From assembly GCF_017573465.1 (NCBI RefSeq), contig NZ_JAGEPF010000027.1, positions 1-64,000 of the forward strand: a DNA stretch of 64,000 nt, given 5' to 3'. A program made the position numbers and the translations under genes. The DNA is from Actinomadura violacea (lineage in GTDB: Bacteria > Actinomycetota > Actinomycetes > Streptosporangiales > Streptosporangiaceae). This document shows positions 1-7,321 of this stretch, piece after piece. Positions within the stretch are counted from its first letter, which is position 1, and each line of letters opens with the position of its first letter. The notes beneath the pieces were generated by a model that had not been told where the DNA came from, ran no database searches, and was given only the letters and a program-made list of their open reading frames with translations.

Positions 1-119
1 GGAAGATGTGTGGATGGCGGAGCGTGACGTGAGCTATGTGTTTTTTGGAAATGGTCGGCAGCACACGGAGTACTATACTCAGCTTTCCCCTCCTCTGCTC
101 CCCGCCGCTCTGCCGATCT
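1..119. other. Probable residual sequencing adapter at contig end
   Basis: The stretch does not look genomic. From position 50 it follows the Illumina P5/TruSeq adapter with errors. Bases 106-119 read CGCTCTGCCGATCT, one mismatch from the adapter end CGCTCTTCCGATCT. Bases 50-80 keep the order AATG..CGGC..CAC..GAG..TAC..ACTC of the adapter head. Bases 1-48 may be the reverse copy of the same adapter, but this is weaker. The codon use and GC content change abruptly at about 120. Genomic sequence should be trusted only from there. Confidence 0.75.
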
Positions 120-826
120 GGCGTGGGGGTGGGGGTCGGGGTGGGCGTCGGGGTGGGCGTCGGCGTCGGCGTCGGGGTGCCGTCGGTGATGGTGAAGGAC
201 GCGAACGGGTCGGTCTGACCCGGGTCCTTGGTGCACTTGACGTCCTTGCCGCCGGCCCACACCTCGGTGCCGTCGGCCTTCTTCGGGTCGATGTGCTGCG
301 TCAGACCCTCGATGGTGATCTTGCCCGGGCCCGCCTCGGTGAAGGTGAGCTGCGGGGCGTCGCCCTCGGAGACCAGGTCCCAGGTGGCGCCCGCCGCCGC
401 CGGGATGTCGGTCTTGGCGATCACGACGTCCGTCGAGACGTCCAGGCTCGGGTCCTCGGGCACCGAGACCGTCGAGTCGGCCGAGGCCGTCCCCTCCAGG
501 GTGGTGGCCTTGACCGCGTGCAGCCCGTTGGTGATCGCCGCGGTGATGTGCGCCGTCGCCTTGATGTGGAACGGCGGCGAGAGCTCGCCCACCGCGATCG
601 TCTTCGGGAAGTCCGAGTCGATGTCGATCGCGAGGGGCTGGCTGCCGATCAGCGGGAACGTGCAGTGGAAGTTCAGCGACTGGTGGACCGGGTCCGCGAA
701 GGCCGGGCCGGCGCCGACGATGCCGAACATCGAGAGGCCGAGTCCGCCGACGGCCGCCACGGCCAGTCCCTTGGCGCCGAGACGCTTGCGCTTGCTGAGC
801 TTGTCTTCCAACTTTCTGCCTTTCAT
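120..826 (-). CDS. Secreted DUF6801-type protein with Pro-Thr linker, C-terminus cut off
   Basis: The protein starts at the ATG on the minus strand at 826 with MKGRKLEDKLSKRKRL, followed by a hydrophobic stretch and an AFA-D signal-peptidase-like site near residue 45, so it should be exported. The mature part opens with SLNFHCTFPLIGSQPLAI, the Cys-containing motif shared with three other proteins in this window and typical of the actinobacterial DUF6801 family. At about residue 215 it enters a run of about ten Pro-Thr pairs (bases 120-187), a classic O-mannosylated linker or wall-spanning segment. What follows is lost, because the sequence then runs into adapter-like bases. The low-complexity Pro-Thr DNA may have caused the assembly break. 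Family function is unknown; no enzyme motif is visible. Confidence 0.75.
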
Positions 827-1219
827 CTGGAAGAGACCTGGTGTGCCTGCGCCGAAGCACTGTCGGATCGAGCGACCCCCGAAGCTTCGATTCACCTCCG
901 TGAGGGGCGTGGACACGCGGGCCGCGAGAGGCCGGGGACTTCGCTGGCCCTGGGAAACGGGGGGCGAGATCGGCAGGGATGTGGATCTTTATCGCCGCCG
1001 TGCGAGCCGGCTGGAGTGATCCAGATCTCGTCCGTTTCGTGGGGGTAAACTATCGGCGCCCGTGAGAGGTGTCTCCACGATTCACTGACAAAAAGCAGGG
1101 CGTTCCTGCTCACCGGTTCAACAGAACTCCGGAACTACGTGAGAAATGCTCACAACCGGCCGCCGGCCAGCAATAACGATCAATTTCCTATAAAACTCGC
1201 CGGACCTTGCTCAACCGAT
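827..1219. other. Intergenic region upstream of the DUF6801 gene
   Basis: No convincing gene is seen on either strand. The part from 1020 to 1215 is richer in A/T than its surroundings, as expected for a promoter zone of the minus-strand DUF6801 gene starting at 826, but no -10/-35 pair stands out. The short open frames here lack family-like sequence. Confidence 0.4.
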
Positions 1220-1291
1220 GACAAGAAAAGGCGCGGCGCGGTTCCCCGCACCGGAGAACTGTCATCCGGTGATGGGATTCCGCGCCGCGCC
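1220..1291 (-). terminator. Intrinsic terminator after the cupin gene
   Basis: Perfect 12-bp arms GGCGCGGCGCGG (1230-1241) and its complement (1280-1291) enclose a second small hairpin (CACCGG 1249-1254 with CCGGTG 1266-1271). Read on the minus strand the stem is followed by TTTTCTTGTC. It lies 16 bases after the stop of the minus-strand cupin gene. Confidence 0.75.
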
Positions 1292-1307
1292 GTTCCCGCG
1301 GCACCGC

Positions 1308-2330
1308 TCAGAGGTGCTGGTAGGTGGTGTAGTCCGAGGCGAAGTCGTTGTACCGGAGGAAGTTGGTGAAGCTCATCGTGACCGTGGCGTCCAGGCCCTC
1401 GACGTAGTGCCACCAGCCGATGGGGATGAACAGCAGCTCCCCCGGCGCGAGCGTGCACTCCAGCACCTGCGCCTTGCGCATGAGCGGGAAGCGCTCGTAG
1501 TCGACCGCGCTCGCGTCCACCTCGGAATAGCAGTGCAGGTTGTTGTAGATGTAGGCGGTGTCGTGCAGCGGCACCATCTTGACCCGCTTGCGCCCGATGA
1601 CCTGCGCCATGAAGTTGTTCGTCAGGTCATGGTGGTAAGGCGTCTTCGTGCCGGCCGGGCCGAGCCAGAAGAACCCCTTGTCCGGCGAGTCCCCGTCCAG
1701 GTACTCGGTGACCGGGTCGATGTCCCGCCACAGCACGTCGAGCGCCTCCCGGTTGCGGGAGGCGTTGTTCGCCGTCATGTAGAAGTCGTTGGTCGTCCCG
1801 GCGTTCTCGACCATGTCCACGTAGTCGCGGAACCGCATCATCCGCTTGTGCTGCGGCCCGTTGATCTCGTAGTTCTCGTCGGACTCCCGGCCGAACTGCA
1901 CCTCGACCTCCTCGGCGCCGCAGCGCTCCCGGAAGTAGTCGAAGTCCCACTTCGTGCACGCGGGCCACGCCTTCAGCATCCCGGTGATGATGACGGGCCG
2001 GTTCTGGAAGTAGTACTGCTCGAAGAACTCGTCGCGGGACAGCCGCTCGCGGCGCTCGATCGTCCCGCCGTTCGCGCGCATCCGGTTCAGCCGCCCGTAC
2101 ACGGTCAGCGTCCACTCGCGCTTGCGCAGCCGGTTCGCGACCCGCGAGCCGCCCTGCACGTAGGGGCTCGCGAGCGCCGCGGAGACCTCCGCGGCCGCCT
2201 CCTCGGCGGTGAACTCCGCCCTCGGCATCGCGTCGCGGATCGCCTCCGGCGGGTTGCCGAGCAGCAGGTTCTCGGTGATCCAGCGTCGCCAGTCGTCCTT
2301 CGGTCGCGCCACGGCGGCCTCCTTGTCCAT
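1308..2330 (-). CDS. Cupin/JmjC-like Fe(II) 2-oxoglutarate oxygenase
   Basis: A 340-residue cytosolic protein of the Cupin_8/JmjC-like class. The jelly-roll core lies in the C-terminal two thirds: PYHHDLTNN gives the metal-binding HxD (His233, Asp235), and FIPIGWWHYVEGL gives the distal His308. GRKRVKMVPL and PGELLFIPIGWWH are the usual core strands. By family it would bind Fe(II) and 2-oxoglutarate and hydroxylate a protein or small substrate; the substrate cannot be told. The N-terminal ~90 residues (Trp/Arg-rich, helical) match no domain I recognise. The gene is 35 bp downstream of the DUF6801 gene at 2366-3757 on the same strand, so it may be cotranscribed, and ends at a strong terminator. 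Confidence 0.75.
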   Translation of the reverse strand: MDKEAAVARPKDDWRRWITENLLLGNPPEAIRDAMPRAEFTAEEAAAEVSAALASPYVQGGSRVANRLRKREWTLTVYGRLNRMRANGGTIERRERLSRDEFFEQYYFQNRPVIITGMLKAWPACTKWDFDYFRERCGAEEVEVQFGRESDENYEINGPQHKRMMRFRDYVDMVENAGTTNDFYMTANNASRNREALDVLWRDIDPVTEYLDGDSPDKGFFWLGPAGTKTPYHHDLTNNFMAQVIGRKRVKMVPLHDTAYIYNNLHCYSEVDASAVDYERFPLMRKAQVLECTLAPGELLFIPIGWWHYVEGLDATVTMSFTNFLRYNDFASDYTTYQHL

Positions 2331-2365
2331 CTGATCGGAACCCCGCGGGAGCGGGGACGGGCGTC

Positions 2366-3757
2366 TCAGCCGGCGGGTGCGGCCGGCGGCACGGTCCGCG
2401 GCGGGTCCGGGACGGCCGGCGGGCAGTTCAGCTCGGCGTCGGGGATGCAGGTGGCCGACAGCCCCATCCGCAGGAGGTTGCCGGGCCCGGCCACCGAGCC
2501 GTTGAACAGCGGGTCGAGGTCCTCACCGGTCCCGCAGCCGGTGAACTTCGGGATCGTGAAGGAGCCGTCCAGCACCCCGGCGTCGAGGATGCTCGGCATC
2601 TGGCCCTTGAGCCGCAGGTCCGCGTCGGTCGCCGTCCGGCAGCGCGCCCCGACGTCGAGCGGGGTCCCGTTGACCTTGACGTCGTAGATGCGGATGGACA
2701 TCCGCATGTGCGCCTCGACCTTCTGGATCCCGCTGCCGTCGTCGGTGGCGACGAACGTCCCGTAGTCCTGCGGGTCCTTCGGGTCGCCCGGGTTCAGCGG
2801 CCGCTGGGTCATCTCCATCGTCGCGGTCGTGGGCATGAACCCGAAGGTCAGGAACGTCGACCGGGACCGCAGCGGCCCCAGGAACCGCTGCCTGACCTGC
2901 AGCCCCGGATCGGCGATCGTGTAGATGACGTTGGTGGCCACCGGCGCGGCGAACGTCGCGTCGTTGACGATCGTCGCGCCGTTGACCTTCTTCACGTTGG
3001 AGAAGCCGCTCAGGTACGTGCAGCCGCTGTACCAGTCGTCCGTCGGCCCCTTGTACTTCCCGCAGTCGGGCGGCGTTCCGGCCGCGGCCTTGGGCGCGGC
3101 GGCCTTCGGAGCGGCCGGCGCCTTCGCCGCCGGGGCGCCCGCCGCCGCGGAGATCGGGACGGTGGCGAGGACCGGCGTGCCGCCCTCCGCCGGCGCGCAC
3201 TTCAGCGCGAGCGTCTTCGGGGCCTTCGGTTCGGTGCCGTCGGCCTTGCGCGGGCTGAGCGCCAGCGCCAGGTCGCCGGCGGCGAAGGTCAGGTCGCCGG
3301 CGGCGGCCGGCGTCACCGCCGGGACGTCGCCGGACGCGGCGAGCACGAGATCGGTGCCGGCGGCGACCCGGGTCGCCGGGGTCGTCAGGCCGGGCCAGGA
3401 CGCCTCGGTGGCCTTGCCGTTCTGCGTCACCGCGGCGGTGAGCCGGGCCGTCCCGACCACCGACGCGCCGCCGAGCGCGGTCACGTCGTCCAGGGACGCC
3501 TTCGGGATCGTCACGGTCGCCGTCACCCGGCCCGGCTGGACGGGCTTGCCCGCCGTCCCTTCGGCCGGGAACGTCCCCTGGACCCGGACCGCGACCTTCT
3601 CCGCCGTCCCGGCGGGGAACGTGCAGGTGTAGTTCAGCGCGGAGTCGGCCTCCTGCGCTCGCGCGGGCGCCGCGCCGCCGGGCGGCGAGGCGGCGACGGC
3701 CGCCCCGAGCCCGATCGCCGCCGCCGCGCCGAGCGCCCAGCGGGCACGGATCCTCAT
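2366..3757 (-). CDS. Secreted two-domain DUF6801-type protein with Ala-Pro linker
   Basis: The start is set by CAGGAGAGG nine bases before ATG at 3757, giving 463 residues; the open frame upstream is antisense noise. A signal peptide (MRIRARW, hydrophobic run, AxA near residue 35) precedes ALNYTCTFPAGTAEKVAV, the DUF6801 opening motif. A linker rich in Ala, Pro and Lys (AAKAPAAPKAAAPKAA, about residues 200-220) separates it from a C-terminal domain with GARCRTATDADLRL and GSFTIPKFTGCG. That second domain recurs in the protein at 7321-8550 (GGADCRTGRPADVRL, GSFTYDPLFGAYQMPALSGCG). Cysteines are paired as expected outside the cell. Function is unknown. The Ala-Pro linker and the O-mannosyltransferase gene just upstream suggest glycosylation. 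Confidence 0.75.
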   Translation of the reverse strand: MRIRARWALGAAAAIGLGAAVAASPPGGAAPARAQEADSALNYTCTFPAGTAEKVAVRVQGTFPAEGTAGKPVQPGRVTATVTIPKASLDDVTALGGASVVGTARLTAAVTQNGKATEASWPGLTTPATRVAAGTDLVLAASGDVPAVTPAAAGDLTFAAGDLALALSPRKADGTEPKAPKTLALKCAPAEGGTPVLATVPISAAAGAPAAKAPAAPKAAAPKAAAGTPPDCGKYKGPTDDWYSGCTYLSGFSNVKKVNGATIVNDATFAAPVATNVIYTIADPGLQVRQRFLGPLRSRSTFLTFGFMPTTATMEMTQRPLNPGDPKDPQDYGTFVATDDGSGIQKVEAHMRMSIRIYDVKVNGTPLDVGARCRTATDADLRLKGQMPSILDAGVLDGSFTIPKFTGCGTGEDLDPLFNGSVAGPGNLLRMGLSATCIPDAELNCPPAVPDPPRTVPPAAPAG

Positions 3758-3801
3758 AGTCGGCCACCTCTCCTGGTACTGCGCTGTCGTGTGCTCACGG
3801 G

Positions 3802-5418
3802 TCACGTCCATCCGGGCAGCCACAGCCGGGCGTGCCACGCGGACTCCGGCACGGCCTCGGCCGTGAGGATCGGATAGAGGTAGAGCAGGTTCACCGCGAC
3901 GGCCGCGACGTAGGCGCCGCCGCACGTCCAGATCAGCGCCCGTCGCACAGGCCGGTCGCGGTACGGGGCGACGATCCCGTCGAACAGCAGGACGATCGCG
4001 AGGACGGCGAACGGCAGCATCGGCAGCGTGTAGGTGGAGTACATCGTCCGGTCGGCGAGCGCGGCGGGGAACCAGGGCAGCCAGCTCGCGAGGTAGCCGC
4101 CGACGGCCGCGGTGGCCCGCCAGTCGCGGAAGAGGACCGCGTACAGCGCCATCGAGACCAGCGCGGCGATGGAGAACCACCAGATGGCGGGCGTCCCGAG
4201 GTGGGAGATCTCGGCGACGCACTTCGTCGCGTGGCAGCCGTCCTGCCCGGCCTGGAGGTTCGTGCGGTACATGACGGCGGGATGCCCGAGGTAGGGCCAT
4301 TGCCATGGCCAGGACTGCGCCGGGTTGGGCTGCGTCACGCCGTCATGGAAGTCCAGCGTGATGGCGTGGTAGTGCCACAGGGAGCGGACCGGGTCGAGCC
4401 ACGAGGGCCAGATCCCGCTCGGGTGCCGCTCCGCCCAGTTCCGCTGGTACCCGGGGACGACCTGCCCGAACAGCGTCTTCTGCAGGCCCGTCCCGGACAC
4501 GAACCAGCCCCACCAGCTCGCCACATAGACGGCGCCCGCGAGGACCCAGAACCCGAGGAGCGACGGCAGCAGATCCAGCTTCAGCATGCCGCGCCAGGGC
4601 CGTTCGACGCCGGCGGCCTTGCGGACGTTGCGGTCCCACAGCATGGCCAGCAGCCAGAAGACGGCCATCACGTACAGGCCGGACCATTTCGTCCCGCAGG
4701 CGAGCCCGAAGCACACGCCCGCGCCGATCCGCCAGCCGTGCCGGACGAACGGGCCGTTCTTCGATTCGTAGACCGCACCGGTGAGGCGGGCGGCGAGCAC
4801 GGCGCGCGTCCGGTCGCGGTCCACGACCAGGCAGCCGAACCCGGCCGTCACCCAGAGCAGCAGGAACACGTCCAGCATGGACACCCGGCTGGACACGAGC
4901 CATGAGCCGTCCAGCGCCATCAGGAGGCCGGCGGCGCAGCCGAGGACGGTCGATCCGGTCATCCGCCGGGCCGTCCGCGCCAGGATCAAAACAGCCAGGA
5001 CACCGGCGACGCCCGCCGCCGCCCGGTACCCGAACGGGCCCGCGCCGAACACGGCGATGCCCGCGGCGATGAGCCATTTGCCGACCGGCGGGTGCGCGGC
5101 CCACTCGCCGCCCTCCGCGAGCCCCGCGACGGGATGCCCGGCAAGAAAGTAGGCGTTGGTGGGGTCGCCTTCGCGGCCGACGTGCCAGTTGTGCTCGACG
5201 CCGTAGTGCAGGTACGACCAGGCGTCCTTGGCGTAGTAGGTCTCATCCCACACGATCGCGTGCGGCGACCCGAGCCGGTGGAAGACCAGCAGCCCGGCGA
5301 GCGCGGACACCGCGAGCGGCCCGATCCAGCCCCAGGGCAGCGCGGCGAGCCGCCGGCGCCTCGGCTCGTCGAGGGCCGGCGGATCGTTCACCGCTACCGA
5401 GGCGGTCACATGCTCCAC
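3802..5418 (-). CDS. pmt: Protein O-mannosyltransferase (Pmt, GT39), polytopic membrane protein
   Basis: A 538-residue membrane protein that should transfer mannose from polyprenyl-phosphate-mannose to Ser/Thr of exported proteins at the outer face of the membrane. The first luminal loop carries IVWDETYYAKDAWSY with the catalytic Asp-Glu pair (Asp58-Glu59), then the HPPVGKWLIA motif, followed by many hydrophobic helices; the PMT C-terminal region with several Trp/His is present. Length fits bacterial Pmt (about 500-550). Start is uncertain: GTG at 5418 has little spacer to an AAGG, and GTG at 5409 is also possible. It is followed on the same strand, 44 bp on, by the DUF6801 gene, which has its own ribosome site. 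Being amid genes for Pro/Thr/Ala-rich secreted proteins, it may serve them. Confidence 0.85.
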   Translation of the reverse strand: MEHVTASVAVNDPPALDEPRRRRLAALPWGWIGPLAVSALAGLLVFHRLGSPHAIVWDETYYAKDAWSYLHYGVEHNWHVGREGDPTNAYFLAGHPVAGLAEGGEWAAHPPVGKWLIAAGIAVFGAGPFGYRAAAGVAGVLAVLILARTARRMTGSTVLGCAAGLLMALDGSWLVSSRVSMLDVFLLLWVTAGFGCLVVDRDRTRAVLAARLTGAVYESKNGPFVRHGWRIGAGVCFGLACGTKWSGLYVMAVFWLLAMLWDRNVRKAAGVERPWRGMLKLDLLPSLLGFWVLAGAVYVASWWGWFVSGTGLQKTLFGQVVPGYQRNWAERHPSGIWPSWLDPVRSLWHYHAITLDFHDGVTQPNPAQSWPWQWPYLGHPAVMYRTNLQAGQDGCHATKCVAEISHLGTPAIWWFSIAALVSMALYAVLFRDWRATAAVGGYLASWLPWFPAALADRTMYSTYTLPMLPFAVLAIVLLFDGIVAPYRDRPVRRALIWTCGGAYVAAVAVNLLYLYPILTAEAVPESAWHARLWLPGWT

Positions 5419-5780
5419 CCTTCGCTACGGCGCGGCCGGAGAACACGGTCGGCACGGCTCGGACCAACGAACGTATTGAACGGGCAGAGGCGGCTGAACC
5501 AACTTTCCGACGAAAAAGCCGGCGCACTCGCTCACTCAAGTGAGACACCGCACCGCATGGCCCTTCACCAGCACGAATACTTATCAGTGAATGACAAGTT
5601 CTTCGGGCAGGCATATATGCGTTCGCGCACGCGACCGCCTGCGGCAGCGCGAGACGCCAGGTGCCGCCGTGACCACTTCAGGTCCTGTCGAAGGAATTAC
5701 GTTAATGCTCTAATCGAAGCGAAACGCAGCCCGGGAAAACGTACAGCTCATTCGTTTCAAGGCATCGATGAGAGGCGGAC
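5419..5780. other. Divergent promoter region between pmt and DUF6801 gene
   Basis: About 360 bp with no gene. It is locally rich in A/T (5470-5620 and 5690-5770) and must hold promoters for pmt on the minus strand and for the exported protein at 5781 on the plus strand. The only specific element I can support is the 14-nt motif listed at 5704-5717. Confidence 0.5.
5704..5717 (+). promoter_or_regulatory. Shared upstream motif AATGCTCTAATCGA, copy 1
   Basis: The 14 bases AATGCTCTAATCGA recur exactly at 6893-6906, upstream of the inhibitor gene. Here the motif ends 64 bp before the ATG at 5781. Its CTCTAAT part could act as a -10-like element or a regulator half-site. Role is inferred from the exact repeat and position only. 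Confidence 0.4.
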
Positions 5781-6434
5781 ATGAAGTCGACCAGGCGTAT
5801 CTGGAGGTCGGCGGCGGCGATGGCGGTCGTCGCCGCTGCCGCCGCCGGCATGGTCGGAGGCACCGGTGCGGGCACCGCATCGGCGGCCCCGGTGGCGCTC
5901 ACCGTGAACTACACCTGTCTTGTGCCGCTGCAAGGCGACCATCAATTGACCGTGCGGCTGAACAGCGACGTACCGGCGAGCGTCAAGGTCGGTCAGCCGC
6001 TCCCCACCATCAAGTTCACCGCGACCCTCGCCTTCGACGACGACACCGCACTGTGGTTCTTCGTCCCGGATCTCAGTTACTCCATCGAGGGCAGCACTCG
6101 TGTCCGGTTCAGCCTGGCGGCCCCGGAGTTCTCGTCCAGCGTCCCGCTGTACTCCGACTTCACCATGACCCGCGCGCCGTTCCCTCCGGACGGATCCAAC
6201 CCGGTCATTCCGGCGAACGGCCTGCTGCACCCCATGACGTTCAGGAAGCCCGGCACCGCGAGGATCTCGCTGGACAAGGATCTCGAGCAGTTCACGCTGC
6301 GGTTCCGGGACCCGAACGGAAACCTGCTCGACATCCTGGGCGACGGCAAGTACGCCCTCCCGTTCGATGCGCCCTGCACCTTGAATCCGGGGCAGAACAC
6401 CCTGCTGGCGAGCTTCGACATCCTGCCCGCCTGA
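5781..6434 (+). CDS. Small secreted DUF6801-type protein
   Basis: The ATG at 5781 follows GAGAGGCGG at good spacing and encodes 217 residues. MKSTRRIWR, a long Ala-rich hydrophobic stretch and SAAPVA form a signal peptide cleaved near residue 36. The mature protein begins LTVNYTCLVPLQGDHQLTV, the family's opening beta-strand and Cys, and ends with DAPCTLNPGQNTLLASF, providing the second Cys of a likely disulfide. It is a single-domain member without Pro-rich linker. No catalytic motif is visible and no function is known. It is transcribed divergently from pmt. Confidence 0.7.
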   Translation: MKSTRRIWRSAAAMAVVAAAAAGMVGGTGAGTASAAPVALTVNYTCLVPLQGDHQLTVRLNSDVPASVKVGQPLPTIKFTATLAFDDDTALWFFVPDLSYSIEGSTRVRFSLAAPEFSSSVPLYSDFTMTRAPFPPDGSNPVIPANGLLHPMTFRKPGTARISLDKDLEQFTLRFRDPNGNLLDILGDGKYALPFDAPCTLNPGQNTLLASFDILPA

Positions 6435-6449
6435 CCACCGCGCGGACCC

Positions 6450-6480
6450 GGCACCCGGGGCGTCAGGGCGTCCCGGTGCC
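6450..6480 (+). terminator. Hairpin after the small DUF6801 gene
   Basis: GGCACCCGGGGCG (6450-6462) pairs with CGTCCCGGTGCC (6469-6480) with one bulge, 16 bases after the stop codon. There is no T-run, as is common in high-GC actinomycetes. A close copy of this trailer follows the second DUF6801 gene at 8551-8585. Confidence 0.5.
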
Positions 6481-6488
6481 GGCCCGGG

Positions 6489-6737
6489 ATGATCGCGGCC
6501 GGCTCCTCCCACACGCTGATGGCCCGCGACGCCGACACGCCGGGCGTCTGGACCTGGGGCGACAACGCCCACGGGCAGCTGGGGGACGGCAGCACCACCC
6601 GGCGCACGGCACCGGTCACCGTCACGGGGCTCGCGAACGTCGCGAGCGTCGGTGCGGGTGTGGCGCACAGCCTGGCGGTGCGCTTCAACGGCACCGCCGA
6701 CGCCACGGCTGCGGGCCGGGTTAGCGGCACGCCCTGA
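6489..6737 (+). pseudogene. RCC1-repeat remnant
   Basis: An 82-codon open frame encodes AGSSHTLMA and VWTWGDNAHGQLGDGST, then VASVGAGVAHSLAV, the signature of one to one and a half RCC1 beta-propeller blades. Complete RCC1 proteins have about seven blades of 50 residues, and secreted actinobacterial ones carry signal peptides; neither is present here. The last 15 residues look random. No good ribosome site precedes the ATG, and the hairpin of the upstream gene lies just before it. I read it as a decayed fragment of a larger secreted RCC1 protein rather than an active gene. Confidence 0.6.
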
Positions 6738-6794
6738 CCTGCCCGGTACGCCCCCGGCCGACGGCCGGCGCCCGCCTTTGCCTTCGGCCGACAT

Positions 6795-6811
6795 ATTCTC
6801 AACGAGAGAAT
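6795..6811. repeat. Small inverted repeat in A/T-rich upstream region
   Basis: ATTCTC and GAGAAT, separated by AACGA, lie in the only markedly A/T-rich patch (6785-6835) before the inhibitor operon. A second symmetric site, ATCCGG-6nt-CCGGAT, is at 6850-6867. Either could be a regulator site; no regulator is encoded next to it. Confidence 0.35.
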
Positions 6812-6892
6812 TCACAAATTAATCATTTTCCATGAAAGACACCCTCCGCATCCGGCCATGTCCGGATCAGGCCCGTCGGGCAGGAGGGCGAG

Positions 6893-6906
6893 AATGCTCT
6901 AATCGA
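6893..6906 (+). promoter_or_regulatory. Shared upstream motif AATGCTCTAATCGA, copy 2
   Basis: Exact copy of the 14-nt motif at 5704-5717. It ends 35 bp before the ATG of the inhibitor gene at 6941, a distance fitting a core promoter or an operator. The pair suggests common control of the two plus-strand secreted-protein units. Confidence 0.4.
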
Positions 6907-6940
6907 GATGCACCAATCGCTCCCGGAAAGGGGATCAGTC

Positions 6941-7321
6941 ATGCGCAAGGCATTCGGTTCGGTCGCGGTCGCATTCGGTGCCGTGGCCGCTTTCGCCGTC
7001 CCCGCCAATGCGGCGATCACATCTCATCTCACCGTGAGCATGGTCGCCGTGTCCGACGGCTACACCGAATCGGTGACGCTCGACTGCGAACCGACGGGCG
7101 GCACCCACCCGGACGCCGAGGCGGCCTGCAAGGACTTGATCAACGCGAACGGCGACTTCCGCCGGATCCCGCCGGAATTCGCGGCGTGCCCGACGTACTA
7201 CTTGCCGGTGACCGCATCGGTGAAGGGCACCTGGCACGGCGTCCCCGTCTCGACCAGCGCGCGCTACACCAATGGCGCCTGCGCGAAGGTCGAGACCGGC
7301 GGCCACGTCTTCAATTTCTGA
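6941..7321 (+). CDS. Secreted subtilisin-inhibitor-like protein (SSI family)
   Basis: The ATG at 6941, after GGAAAGGGG, gives 126 residues: a signal peptide ending PANAA near residue 25 and a ~100-residue inhibitor domain. The family signatures are present: VTLDCEPTGGTHPDAEAAC, GDF, CPTYYLPV, GTWHGV and GGHVFNF. The four cysteines Cys49, Cys63, Cys83 and Cys114 match the two SSI disulfides. In SSI the P1 residue is second after the third Cys (Cys-Pro-Met). Here it is Cys83-Pro84-Thr85, so P1 would be Thr rather than the usual Met/Lys/Arg. This predicts altered protease specificity or loss of inhibition. The stop overlaps the next ATG (TGATG), so it is translationally coupled to the DUF6801 gene. 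Confidence 0.85.
   Translation: MRKAFGSVAVAFGAVAAFAVPANAAITSHLTVSMVAVSDGYTESVTLDCEPTGGTHPDAEAACKDLINANGDFRRIPPEFAACPTYYLPVTASVKGTWHGVPVSTSARYTNGACAKVETGGHVFNF

Noticed and set aside
120..190. GC-rich repeat GTCGGGGTGGGC as a possible microsatellite or iteron
   Set aside because: In the minus-strand frame it encodes Pro-Thr pairs of the DUF6801 protein linker, which explains the repeat.
2366..4306. Longer 646-residue version of the DUF6801 protein starting at 4306
   Set aside because: The extension is antisense-like and overlaps pmt; a strong ribosome site and signal peptide fix the start at 3757.
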